From positions 2,852,001-2,916,000 of the forward strand of contig JAUKTV010000001.1 in the NCBI GenBank assembly GCA_030549205.1: a stretch of DNA of 64,000 nt, in the 5' to 3' direction. Every line of letters starts with the position of its first letter. Position 1 is the first letter of the stretch. The stretch is from Apiosordaria backusii. Taxonomy: Eukaryota; Ascomycota; Sordariomycetes; Sordariales; Lasiosphaeriaceae. This document shows positions 31,718-43,769 of this stretch, one piece after another. A model generated the notes under the pieces. The model was not told where the DNA came from and searched no databases. It saw nothing but the letters and a program-made list of their open reading frames with translations. Both the position numbers and the translations under genes were made by a program.

Positions 31718-33979
31718 TTTGGTTCTCGGCGTCGTCTACACTACCCCTTTTAGTCCCGTCTCGTCGCGATAAAAAACGAAAAAGTATACAAAAACAGTTG
31801 ATGCCCCCTGCTCCTACACTCACGAGCGTTATGATCTCATGATGATCGCTTCAAGCGCTCTCATTTGTGACCGCAAGGTTTCTTGAGACAGTTACGACAA
31901 CGCCACAAGCACACATCAGGATGAGGGTCTGTGAGAGCCGCAGTGGATAAAGGAAGTTATAACGGAGGTCAAAACAAGTAGCTGGTGGTGTTTTTTTCTT
32001 ACTGGTAAATATTTATCCCCCTTTCCCTTTTTCCTACTTGGTATGTCAATGTATTCTCTGACATATTTGTCTTATCAAACAGGCGCACAAAACCTCTTTT
32101 CTTTTTTTACCTCTCTCGATTTGACGGCACATCACAATACCCGTTTCTTTTTTCTCGACAAGGCACAGCATATGGATCGGATAGCATGAAAAAAAGAAGG
32201 CAAGCATCTAGACGGGGCGTTCTAGTCAGGGTTAACAGAGAGACCCAATTCATCATTAGCGTTGTTTCTGGGGTTTAGGGTTTATGGTTATGATTACCTA
32301 TGATAGCGCTTAATATCAATCAGATGGTCATTACGTTTTTATCAGATCTCAGAAACGGAGACAGCAAGGCTGAGGAATGCAAGTGTCTTGGTGAAAGAAG
32401 TGATATGTCATTGTCTCGGTTGATGACTCTCGCTTATCTTGCACCTGAAAGTTTGTTGGACCAATTGGATAACACGCATATCACTTCTCCAACCGAGGGG
32501 GAAGAGCGGTGAAATCGGAACCCCGAGCCTCACCATTGGGGGGAGGTTGACGGGTCTTGGTATCGAACGATATTTGGGACAGCGATATCCGGATTACAAA
32601 CAAGTGACACGATGATCTGCTCTGATCTGCTGAGAGGGAGGGGGAATGTATGTACACGTCAATGATTGCCGGATTGGGAGGGGGATGCGTTTCCCTTCAG
32701 AGGGCCTATCTCACTGTTACGTACAAAGAAGAAGTCGGCAATTGGAAAGAGAAGATGCAATTCTGAAGATCTCGAACAACAAAAGCCAAGAAATATCGAC
32801 AATCAAAACTTTTCCCATGCTTGGCAACGGTTGAGGGCCTTCTAGATGGAGTGCCCCGCGGTGTTTTAGAGGGTGGCGCCAGACAGGCCCGTGCGCTGTT
32901 TGCGGGCTCGCCCCATGGCTCCTTGCCGAGTGGTCTGGGCCTCAGCGATGTTGACCAATCACAATGAGCTGATGAAAGCCCCTTGGGCGCTGGGGCGGCC
33001 AGATCAGACCATCCGCAGTATCGAATCAGTCCACCCATGCTGGAAGATGCATCGCGACATGGCATGTCAAACGGGTATCCGCACACAAGCCAAAACTTCC
33101 CACACGAATTCGACAGGAATTGGTGACGCGATGCCTCTTTTCCGCATCTCTCCCCTTCACCAGCTGGCCGAGGGCAATAATCCCACTTCAAAACTCTAGA
33201 CACACCTGTCTCTGCCACTCATATCGCTGGGAATTGGGAGTGGCCGCTGCGTGATATCCACTATCTAGCGCTCTGATACTTACTGCAGATCTCTCGTCCC
33301 ACCATCGCTGCTCGCCCCAGCCCTGACCCTCGCCTTACATCCATATCCACATCCCACACCATTGCCACAGCATTACCAGACGCACACCCTACACCACCAC
33401 CACCGACATACCCAAGTTTCTCCATCCCATCCCCAACGAAGCTCTTTGACAGGCAACGTTGCAGAACGAAACTTGCAACTGACCATCCAGAATCCGTCCC
33501 AGCCGGCTGGTCCGCCCATTTCCAACCCAACCTACCCTCCCGATTCGATTCCCTGATCACACCTCGAGATAGCCATACAATCTACAGGGGAAAAGTACCT
33601 AGGTGTCTGTCCAATCCAGTCCACTACCTTCTAGCCACTCCGTTTCTTCTTGTCCCGGTTAGGCCAGAGGTACCAGTTACTTGAATTTGCCGGTTGTGGT
33701 TCTTTCCTCCCCGCCGGCCCCCGCCAACCCTGCGCGTGTGCGGTTAGCACCGTCCCACCTACAGTCACCGAGACTTGTCAACCCCCTCCCCCCCCCCCGG
33801 CTGGTTGTACATCGGATACCCAGACGGATTCCTCTTCTCGGATGGTGTTAGTTCCTTCCAGCAACGTGCTTCCAAGCGGTTTAAAGACGGACGACCCTTT
33901 GGGAACACCCCGCCAAAACATCTCTTCCCTCTCCCCGTCCGTCCCACCGAGCCAACCCCCCAGCGGTCAGCCAGCCGCC

Positions 33980-36157
33980 ATGGCTCCCGCCGCTGTTCTC
34001 GAGAAGCCCACCGAGGACCAAATCAGTGAAGGCCGTATGGACACCGCCGAATGTGTCGACCGCCTCTCCCTGCTAAGGAGCATGCCTGAGGCGCCCCTCG
34101 AGTGCCAGGTATGCGTTGTCGGCGCTGGTCCCGCTGGCTTGATGCTGGCATGCAATCTTGGTCGCTGGGGCATCAAGGTAGAGGTGGTGGATGACAGGGC
34201 TGACCAAACCCCAGTGGGAAGGCAAGTCTGTTCTAGTTCTGGTGTTGTTGTTTGAGTTACGCCCTGTCCGGTTTTTTCATATGTCCTAACATTGTCTTGA
34301 CACAAAACAGAGCCGATGGCTTGCAACCAAAAACGATTGAGACCTTCCGGCAGATGCGACTAGCAGACCCCCTGCTTCAGCGCGGCGTTCGAGTCTACGA
34401 TATTGCCTTTTGGCGTAGTACACCAGAAGAGCCCCTTCATCGACTCGGCCGCGAAATCCACTACCCCCCGGTTATCGATGTGTTGGACCCGTATATTCTC
34501 TTGGTGCACCAGGGCATGGTGGAGGCCCTGTTTATTGAGGATTTGAAGAAGCGCGGTGTCGAAGTGCGGAGGAATACCGCTTTCGACTCGTATAGTGTCT
34601 GTGACAGCAAGACGGGCCCGCTTCAGGTCCATTGTCGTGCAAATGTGACACAAGACCGGAAGACGCTGCTTACACAGTATCTTGTTGGCTGTGGGTGACT
34701 TCCTTGCTCTTTGAAGAAGAAGAAACATAAAACGGAAAGACTGACTGTGCTTTTCTTCGTTATAGGCGATGGCGCGCATTCAAAAGTTCGAAAGAGCATT
34801 CCGGATGCAAAGCCCGTAGGCATGTCGCAGCCTTCGCTCTGGGGTGTCCTCGACGGGGAGCTGCAGACCGACTTCCCGGATATCTGGTCCAAGACATTGG
34901 TGTATTCCCAGGAATATGGGTCGATCCTGATTATTCCCCGTGAGCGCAACATGACGCGGTTTTATATCGAGCTCAAAACCGGACCCAAGGGCGACCGGAA
35001 TCAGCTCGGTCAGGAGTTTGTCATGCAGCGCGCAAAAGACATTATGGCGCCGTTTGAGGTCGGGTGGAAGTACATTGAGTGGTTTGGTCGATACCAGATC
35101 GGCCAGAGGGTGGCGAGCAGGTTTTGCGATAACCACTTGAGGGCGTTTTTAGCTGGGGATGCTAGTCATACGCACTCGCCCAAGGCCGCGCAGGGTATGA
35201 ATACCTCGATGCACGATGCGTGGAATTTGGGGTGGAAGCTCAACTTGGCGTCGAGAGGGCTGGCGAAGCAGACGCTGCTGGCTAGTTACGAGGAGGAGAG
35301 GAGGAAGATCGCGTTGGATTTGGTCAACTTTGATTATGAGCATGCGAACCAAATTGCGGGGGGTGATGCGGTTGCGCTGGCGGAGAACTTCAAGACGAAT
35401 GTGAGGTTCATTTCGGGCATTGGAGCGGAATACAGCGAGAATGCGATTAATATGGTGGAGCCGCAGAGCTGGGTGATGGGCGAGGCAAAGCCAGGGTGCT
35501 TGCTGCCGCCGGCGAAGGTGACGAGGTATCTGGACTCGAACCCGGTGGACATTCAGCTGGATATTCCGATGCTGGGGCAATTTAGGATTTATCTGTTGAT
35601 GTGGGATGTGCACCAGTCGAGGATCTTTTTGGAGACGTTTTGCCAGGCCATTGCGTCGCCGGATGCGCTGGTGAATCAGCTGAGTGCGGCGGCTAGTGTG
35701 AGTTATGCGAAGCAGCCGAGGGCGCCGGCGCCGGAGGATATTTACCTGAGGCCCGAGAGGTATACGGCTGTGAGCCATTTGTTTACTTTTGGGTTGATCA
35801 GTAAGTTTAACTTCCTCGGCCCCTTATTTCTGAAGCTACGGTACTGACATGTCGACAGCAACTATGCCCAAATCCGAAATCGAAGTCAGCGACCTCCCGG
35901 CCCTCTTGCAAGACAGCAAGTGGACTTTCTACCTGGACGACATTCCGGAGCAGGACACTCGGGGTACGCTCTGCACCAATAAATGGCTTGGCAGTCTGGG
36001 GCCGGGTGAGGTGGCGATTGTGAATGTGAGACCGGATGGGTATGTAGGGTCGATTGGGAGGTGGGACAGCAGCATTGATGATGCGGGCGAGGAGGCGGCC
36101 AAGTGGTTGGACACGTATTATGATCGGTTTTTGCAGGTGCCTGCTGCGACGGTGTAA
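33980..36157 (+). CDS. Phenol 2-monooxygenase-type FAD hydroxylase
   Basis: Four exons: 33980-34221, 34311-34690, 34766-35800 and 35859-36157, giving 651 residues, the usual size for phenol hydroxylases. An FAD- and NADPH-dependent enzyme adds a hydroxyl to a phenolic ring; the exact substrate is unknown. Motifs in order: FAD-binding GAGPAGLMLACNLGRWG, then GRADGLQPKT, the DG motif VGCDGAHSKVR, and the GD motif FLAGDASHTHSPKAAQGMN. The C-terminal domain has the thioredoxin-like fold typical of this family (VAIVNVRPDGYVGSIG). The start ATG sits in GCCGCCATGG. Intron 1 uses a GC donor (AAG/GCAAGT); intron 2 splits the Cys codon of the DG motif with donor GTGGGT. No neighbouring catabolic genes are seen, so pathway context is missing. 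Confidence 0.93.
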
Positions 36158-36975
36158 TTGGGAGTTAAGGCGGGTGGTTGTGTCGGAGTACTATTGGGCG
36201 CGTGTGTGTGAGTGAAAAGAAGGAGCCGCGAGGCTGGGCTGAATACAAGGAAGGCGTGGCGGTGGTCGTTGTTGTTGTTTTGTTGTTGGCTGTTGTGGGT
36301 TGGTTTGTCGTCAAGAAGATGACAAAACGAAGGTTTGAGACAACCTGTGCTTAGACTAGAAAAGGCGCATGGGGAGTTATTTGCGTTCGCTATGTTTTTT
36401 TACATGCCCCCCATCTTTAAAGAAAAGGGTGCAAAGCGGGCGTTGTCGTTTTCTTGATCGGATTTTACAAAAACGAAGGAAGAAGGGAGGGAGGGATGGA
36501 ATTATGAATGGATATTTCTTTTTTTTTCTTGTTTTTCGTTCTAGAAACATGTTATTTATTCTCTCTTGGTTTTTTTTTTTTACCTTTAACTGATACCATT
36601 GTATGTACAATATGAGACAAAAGACTTGATGCATTGGGATATATCTATCTATGTTCTTGGTTGTGCGTTTTGTTGATTTGGTACCTACCGCGTAAGGTAT
36701 GTTGTGTGTGGAAATTTTAGGGGGTTGGAATTCACCCCCTGAATTACCCCTGAAAAGCTTTCGACGAGCACAACAATAACCAGTTGCGAACCGCCCCAAC
36801 CTTTGAAGCATGCATAGAAATCATGTTAGGATCAAAAAAGACCTTGAAATCTTGTATTATTCGTAACACCCGATCCAGCCTGCTATACAGAAAACTCGTG
36901 ATCTGATCTCTCCAAACCCCAACAAAACTCAATAATACCTACCCAAACACCTCAATCTACGGAGTAAAGAAAACT
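36158..36975. other. Convergent 3' untranslated regions
   Basis: AT-rich spacer with many T runs (for example around 36520-36590), between the monooxygenase and the minus-strand F-box gene. No gene seen. Confidence 0.6.
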
Positions 36976-39035
36976 CTAAAACCTCATCACTGTCACCCTC
37001 CCCCTTTCATCCTCCCCCACAACCCACCTCTCATCCCCGCTGAGGTGCCCCTTGGCAAGCAGCTCCGACCACATATTGACCTCCCCGCCCTCCTTAGTTA
37101 CCATCCCAAACTCTTTCTCTCTACTTCGTTTCGCTTGCCCCTCGTCTTTGCCTTTTCCTTTCTTCTTCGTCTTCTTTCCTCTAGTGCGATCCGCATCATC
37201 GGGACTTGCATCATCCCCATCTCCCGTTGAAGTGCCCCTAACTGTGATCTCCGGTCTTATGTGAACAGAGAGGGTCTCCAGCATGAAGCAGTGTCTCGCG
37301 GAGATCCTGACCCCGGCGGCGAAATCGACCATTTCGGAGACAGTTAGGTAGGGGAAGTCTTCGTGGCGCCAGCAGGGGGCGAGGTGGGGGGAGTTGGGGC
37401 CGGAATTCCATGGCCAGGTTGAGGGTGGTGATGATTCCTCCTCCAACTCTGTTGTTCGCCGTTCACTACTGGGGCGGAGCTGAGAGAGTATATTCTCTTG
37501 ACTTGCTGCTGCTGTGCTCGTCACCTTCGAGGGGGCTACGCGGCGGCAAAAGGACATGTTGACGTCGCCGTCTGCGCCGCAGGTGTCGAGGTGGATTGGG
37601 CCGTGGACGATGACGGGTTGGACTGGTTGGGGGGTTGGGGGAGAAGGTGGAAAAGGGATGATGGGGATTCCAGTGGAGCGGACGAGATGGACACGGGGGG
37701 GAGAAAGGGAGCTGTGCTGTCCGTCGGCCCAGCGGTGTTCTTCTTCGATGAAGTAGAGGTTGTGATCGTCGAGGGAGAGGTTGCGGAGCTGGGGGGTGGC
37801 GCGCTGGCGGAGGCCGTAGAAGTCTAGTTGGGGCCAGGCTATGCGGCGGATTACTACTGGGCCGGCGGTTGAGGGGGAGATAGAGAACCGGCGGGGACGT
37901 TCAAGGTCGGAGGAGGTGTCGTTGGGGGGTCTGGTTCTGGGGGGCTGGGGCTGTTACTTGAGGAGGAGGGAGACTTGGATTTACCGCTCCAGAGACCGGT
38001 TGGTAGAGAAGGGGTGCGTTCGACGCTTGGCCGTTTACGCCCCTTCGGGTCCTCGGATGGACGGTAGGGGCTGGGGGAGGAGATATCCCATACTGCTAGC
38101 TGTTCTATGGGGTCATCTTGGTAGAGGGAACGGTTGGGTTGCCAGAAGTAGACTGCGTAGTGGGTTGCTGTGTGAGCGGAAAAGAAGCGGTCGGAGCGGT
38201 TCAGTGGGAGGCCCAGGAAGTGTAGTTTGAATTCTGAGCGAAAGGTGATGGTCCAGGAGCAGTAGCCGGTGGGGGTGGGGGATGAGTGCCGGGCAATGTC
38301 AAAAATGGAGACATAGTGACGGTGGACGACTTCTCGGTCATTAAGTTGGTGATACGGGAGGACCTCGGCCCATTCGAAGACGAGAACGCCCTGAGCTAAC
38401 CTCACTCTGCGAACGTGTTTCTGTCGGACGTCGAATGGTACGGGGAATTCCAAACCGGTGGACAGGTCAACTACATGGTAGATATGTCCTGTGGTTTCAA
38501 GTGGAGGTGAATCTCCCTTGGCCTTGGTGGTAGGATACACTAGCACCCCGTCCTCCTGGCTGTACGACCAAGAAGGATCTGGATAGTGGAAGCTGGCCGT
38601 CTTTTCGTTTAGGCGCAGATAACGGTTCCAAGGGGCCACGCCCCAGAATGAGAAGAGATTGTTCTGGGAGGGTGCCATCTCGAGCTTTTCCACCACTCGG
38701 GCCGTAGCCCGGTTGAGGTGGTGGTACCGTCGAGCCACATGGGCAAAGGTGGACGACCAAACGCGGGGTACTTGGGCGAACTGGACCAATTCGGCCTTGA
38801 GGTTGGGTGACAGCTTGTCTGGTGATTTCTGAGAGCTCGACGATGATAGGAGCGTCAGACGCATCTCACGGCACCGTGGGAAATTCCGCCGCAAGAGGAG
38901 CAGGCAGTTGGCCTCGTCGGTAAAGGCGGCATGCCATCGGCGGGAAACGGAGCGACATCGCACGCAGGTTTGCGGTGAGAGATGAGATATGACGATGAGA
39001 AAAAGATCATGCGGCAGGTCGGTAATGTCCTTCAT
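36976..39035 (-). CDS. F-box protein, reading frame interrupted or spliced near 37.9 kb
   Basis: The N-terminus is an F-box (residues about 5-45: ITDLPHDLFLIVISHL and VSRRWHAAF), the Skp1-binding part of SCF ubiquitin ligases. The rest is the long substrate-side region common in fungal F-box proteins, with blocks such as TGHIYHVVDLSTGLEFP. The first frame ends at 37854. A second frame, open through this point, continues (WPQLDFYGLRQR, LYFIEEEHRWADG) to the stop at 36976. Two models restore continuity. One is a 101-nt intron at 37857-37957 (GTAACA donor, CTCAAC branch, CCCAG acceptor), giving 652 residues. The other is one base missing from a six-G run (37924-37929 or 37939-37944), giving 686. 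The intron signals are reasonable, so I slightly favour splicing. Target unknown. Confidence 0.8.
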
Positions 39036-41188
39036 GGTGTGAGACGCTCCATGAGAGGAGTGAAAAGTGATGATATAAGATTGAGAATTAGAGGCCGACG
39101 AGTTACTTCATGGTATCGTTGCCGTGTAGGAGGCTGCCATATTCATGAGAAACGGACGCCGACAAGCCGGCGTACGATGTTTCACAAGCGGTCCCAATCG
39201 GATCTTGGCATTCCGGTGAGATAAAGAAGGGGCTCTTGTCTTGGTGCTTGTGATCGTGCTGGGCAACTGCATTCTGCTGACCTCCAATCCATGATGCTCG
39301 TCACGGACTGTCATCTGAGCGGTTTGCGGGGAGCGAAAACATGCATTAGACGGGTGATCATGTGCTGTTTCTCTATGACTCGTTGACGCGTTGACATCTA
39401 GTAATCCTGCATTTCATGCGAACCCCATCATAACTGAGAGTTAATGTCTATTTTATCGCCACTGAGAGAATTTTTGCTTCTTCAGATGTCTGAAAGCTGC
39501 CAAGCAGTTTTGGGGGACAGCAAACAGGGCTGGAGAGTGCGGGAAGACGCCCCACAAAGCTTCGATAGTGGGCCCTGACCCCGCTGTTGGTATTGGAGGT
39601 TGGTTCAACATGATCCGATAAAGACGGTGATGGCTCCTCGACCTGGCTCTACCAATGTATATCCGAGTATTAGAACTGTTTTTAAACCTTCTTGAGATGC
39701 CCGTATTCGTCCACATGGCCCTCGCACACGTCATCTGTTTATTTGGGGCGCACCATCTCATGAGATGCTTATCGTCTCCCAACTTACTCCATAGAGCAAC
39801 CAAGTGTCAACTCAGCGTTAGCTCCGGATGGAGAAGTTGCACCAGAGACAATCCGTCTTTTCCAAGTCTCTTAACTGTGCGCGTACTGCTAGCTTCATTC
39901 CAGGTACTTGGACCTCTTTTGAATCCCTTTCCTCCGCGAGAATTTGACCATGTACCGCGAGACCCCGCCTCGTCCGCCCTGTCCCACGATGTCAAAGATC
40001 GATCTGACATGCGTTGCCAAGGTGCCAAGAATACCACGGCCCGGGCCTGCCCTGCTCTGTCTGTCTTTGTGAACCCGATCTTGCATCTGCCATGTTTGCT
40101 TTTTCATGAAGTCGGAGATACAAATTATACAATAAGACAGAGTCCTCTGCTACCGTCACACCGTATTCAGTTCGCTGGCACAATGGGGTAAGAGAATTCA
40201 GGCAAGAAGCCATGTCGACCAATGGCAGAAGGGCTACGTGCAACACACGCGATATATGCTACCAAAAGGGGAGTTTAGCGACAGATACTGCATATTATTG
40301 ATAATAGGTACCCTCCATCCGGCAATGCTTGCCCATTCTGCTGATTCAACCAACAGGATCTAGAAGGATGAGTGGGTGGATGGAAGGAAGGAAGAAAAAA
40401 ACTAGCAGTTGGAAACGTAATCAGTCACCTCCTCTTCTTTTAGTTCTTCCCCAGACTTCGATCAGATGGCGCAACGGTTTGTTCTAATATAGTTTCCAAC
40501 CGGCTGTTGACCGACAAAACGATAAAACACGCTTCAACGGCTGAAACGGCCAAGGTCCGGTGTTTACAAAATATTTATTTTCAAAAAGAGTGATCACCAT
40601 CGCTGGGGATCGTATCCAGAGTCCCAGACGCTGCGTGACGCGCATTGGCTCAAGTCAAGCTTTTCCAGGCCGCGCTCGGCAACCCCAGCGACTGGTTCCG
40701 CAGCCCAACCCCGCTGTGCCCAGGCCTACCTCAGCAATCATCTCAGTCTTATTCGTGGTCTCGCCGCCTTCTGGCTTTCCCACGACTCCTGTTCTCTTGG
40801 CAAGCCAAGCAGCCAACCAGACAGCCTTGGCATATGCAACCCGAAGCTCATCAACCACGAACTCTTGGCCTTTAGATCTTTTGTGAGCCTCTCGACGTGA
40901 TCGAGAGTCGACTGAGAGGAGGACAGCCCCGTGAGACTCATCGCTGCGAGCCGAAGTGCGGTCGGTTGGGACGACACGCCGACGTCAAGCCTCCCGAATC
41001 CACTGGCACGCTTTCTCGCGACCTGACCGAACCGCCCACGGCGAGCCGGCCAGCACGGCACACACACAACACCCACCGCACCGTTTCGGCCGATAGCATT
41101 GCTGTCCTGTCCGTCTCTCGACCCTTCGTCCGTCGCATGCAATTTCCCGATGCTGTATGCTCAGCAATCACAGCACAGCAAAGCATAG
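39036..41188. promoter_or_regulatory. Divergent promoter region between the F-box and palF genes
   Basis: About 2.15 kb without a supported gene. The palF-proximal part carries four GCCAAG hexamers, listed separately. A 178-codon frame at 39655-40191 was not accepted. Confidence 0.5.
40549..40869. promoter_or_regulatory. Cluster of four PacC-type GCCAAG sites upstream of palF
   Basis: GCCAAG occurs at 40549-40554 and 40804-40809 on the plus strand, and as CTTGGC at 40826-40831 and 40864-40869. The PacC/Rim101 consensus is GCCARG. Four sites in 320 nt is well above the roughly one per kilobase expected by chance. They lie 320-640 nt before the palF start codon. In yeast, Rim101 represses RIM8, so feedback is plausible but unproven here. 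Confidence 0.4.
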
Positions 41189-43769
41189 ATGGGCTATTCC
41201 AAGTCCGCCGACAACCGCGCCGCTGCCTCTGACCTGGCATCCGCGCAAGCCTCGGCATCGGTCGACGACACCTCTTCGTCGCGCCGGTCTCTCTTTTCTC
41301 GCTTCAGCCTGCCCCTCCGATCACGCGCTCGCAACATCACCGATTTTCACATCCGCCCGGCCGAGCCCCACCGAAAGTATGGTGCTGGAGACCATGTGTT
41401 GGGCGCCGTGATCTTGACCGTTGTCAAGCCCGTCCGAATCACTCATTTGACCGTGACATTACACGGCTTCGTACGCGTATACAAAGGACCAGGTGCGCCG
41501 GCCAACGAGCCTATTGTCAATCCCGCCGAGATTCCAACCAACACCGGCCGTGGCGCGCGCCAGAAGAGTCACAGTGTTGGCCGTGTTAATTTATTCGAGG
41601 ATGAGCAAACACTCAGCGCCGACGGCAGACTCGAGCCGGGCCGCTACGAGTTCAATTTTGAGCTTTTGTTTCCTTCGAAGGGGCTTCCAAGCAGTATCGA
41701 TGTATGTGTGGGATTCAATCAAGGGCGGTCTACCGGCTGACATTATCAAATAGTTTGAGCGTGGCACCATCTCGTACAGGATCACAGCGACTCTAACCCG
41801 GCCGCCTTCCATTACTACCAAAGTAGACCAAAGAACAGCCTGTGAATTTCCGATACACCTCACTGAAAGGGTTGATATTGGACCACTAGCACCCCCACCG
41901 TCACGTACCATCTATCTCGAGCCAATATCAAAGCGACCGCGGAAGAAAAGGCAACCTGGCCCCACATTGGAAAAGGCCGCCACTACCGTTTCACACGAAC
42001 CGCCAGAACGGTCGTCAGATTTAGATTCGACCCGGGCAAATGAAAACTCCACAGAGGGCTCCTTGTCCGTAGTTGGTGATGACCAAGGGCACGGCCCACC
42101 AGCTCACGATCCTCCGGGACCGTTGCAAAGCGATGTTCGCAGTATTAGTGGCGATAGCGTTCACACCAGCAGTACCGGCCCAAGCAGGAATGGTGACATG
42201 ATTTACACAACGCCATCGGCCGTGTCGCAGAGTGGAAAGAAGGGACCGGCCCTGAAAGACCGGACAATCACAGCAACCGTTGAGTTGCTTCGGGGTGGCT
42301 GTCTTCCTGGAGATTTGGTCCCTGTCAAGATTTCAGTACAGCACATTCGGCAACTCAAAAGTATGCACGGTGTCATTGTCACTCTTTACAGGCTTGGTCG
42401 CATAGACTCGGCTCCCTCGGTCGCGCTTTCCAGGGAATTATCACAAAGCCAAAGCCGATCCGAGAAGGAGGAAATCTACCCCAAATCAAAAACTGGACTT
42501 GGAGGTCTCTCCCTTTCGTCGGCCGGCTCTTGTAGCGTATTCCGAAAAGACCTCTCCCAAGCCATCAACCCCCTCTGGATCGACCCAGCCACCATGAGCG
42601 CCAGTTTCACAACACAGATACGGGTCCCCGAAGACGTATTTCCTACCATCAAGGGCGTCCCATACGAGATGATCACCTTCAAATATCACATCGAGGTTCT
42701 TGTTGATCTAGGGGGGAAACTGGCTGGCCAAATCCAGAGCAGTAAGACGACTTCTGGGGTAAGGATGAGTGCTCCTGGCGTGCCGCTTGGGCCGACAAGT
42801 AGTGCCTACGACACTGGTTCACCTTCAGTCGCAACCTGGGGATCAAGCATTATCGACACGGATAGGCTCCGTCGAGAAAAGGGCGTGATTTCTGTGTTGT
42901 TTGAGGTTATTGTGGGAACGACAGATAGCAGTCGACTCAAGGCCAAAGGCCTGTCGAAGCTATCACCCCCAGTCCGAACTGTGTCGGTCCGCGAGAGTGA
43001 CTATCATAATAGCGCCGCAGATCATGTTCACTCGTGGCCTGCGTCACCAGAGCATGAGGGCTATGGACCAGAATCTGCCTATCCACAGGACTATCCTCCC
43101 TTTACTGCTCCTTACCCTACCCAATCCGTCCAGCAAATTCCCTACTGGGAGACCATCCCAGCGCAACCGCCACCACCGCCCCCTGCCCCGCACTACATAC
43201 CGCCTCCAGAAGTACCCGACGAGAGCTCTCTCGACGAGAAAGAACGTATTCGGCGCGCTGAGCAACGATTACTCCCCAGCCAGCCGCCAGAAGCACCGAT
43301 TGCCGGCCCGTCTAACTCTAGCGACGTTGTCAACGGTGAGAATATCTATGATGCCGATGACCAGCCCTCAGCTACATCCGATCTCTCGCCTCCAGTAGAG
43401 GGCCCAAGTGCGCCACTAGAAGGCCCTTCAGCGCCCACATTAGAAGAGCTCTCTGGTGAAGCAGGCGCGGGCTCAACAGAGGACAAACAAGAGCTCGAGC
43501 GTCGACGTCTTCTGGCCGAGGCGAGCGCGCCACCAGAGTTCCCGGAAGACTATGACGACAACGCGATGGCGGGACCTAGCTCATCAGCACCACAGCTGCC
43601 CAGCGCACCGCCAATAGCGCCCGCGACAGGGGAATTTGAGCCCACGGCGCCGGTGCTGAATGATGAGGAAGATTATGGCCAGCATTATTCCTATGCCACG
43701 GCCTCACCGGCGGTAGGTCAGGGGCCATCTGCGCCGCCGGAGGAGGAGTTGCCTAGGTATGAGAGGTGA
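41189..43769 (+). CDS. palF: pH-response arrestin PalF/Rim8
   Basis: Two exons: 41189-41701 and 41754-43769 (52-nt phase-0 intron, GTATGT to AAATAG), giving 842 residues. PalF is the arrestin-like adaptor that binds the plasma-membrane pH sensor PalH and recruits ESCRT parts, leading to PacC activation. The arrestin N domain spans about residues 45-230 (ITDFHIRPAEPHRKYGAGD, LTVTLHGFVRVY) and the arrestin C domain about 310-520, with the PalF-typical MHGVIVTLYRLGRIDSAPS. The C-terminal third is Pro-rich and disordered. It holds four PSAP motifs, the kind bound by the UEV domain of Vps23/TSG101, the last close to the C-terminus (GPSAPPEEELPRYER). Identity is strong from the arrestin region; ESCRT binding through these particular motifs is inferred. 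Confidence 0.92.

Larger units (their letters stand above)
29741..33979. other. 4.2-kb region with little coding evidence
   Basis: An unusually large gap for this window. It contains an 83-codon open frame (31193-31444) and a well-formed intron-like element (31636-31717), both described separately. Open frames of up to 170 codons on the minus strand near 32706-33218 have no protein-like features. The final 300 nt are C-rich and pyrimidine-rich, and should be the leader of the monooxygenase gene, which has a run of 13 C at 33787-33799. Confidence 0.5.

Noticed and set aside
32706..33218. 170-codon minus-strand frame
   Set aside because: Ser/Arg/Pro-rich composition, no motif, no splice context; sits in a probable regulatory region.
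39655..40191. 178-codon plus-strand frame
   Set aside because: No recognisable domain, erratic codon use, no intron signals; may be chance. Kept as a low-probability gene only.
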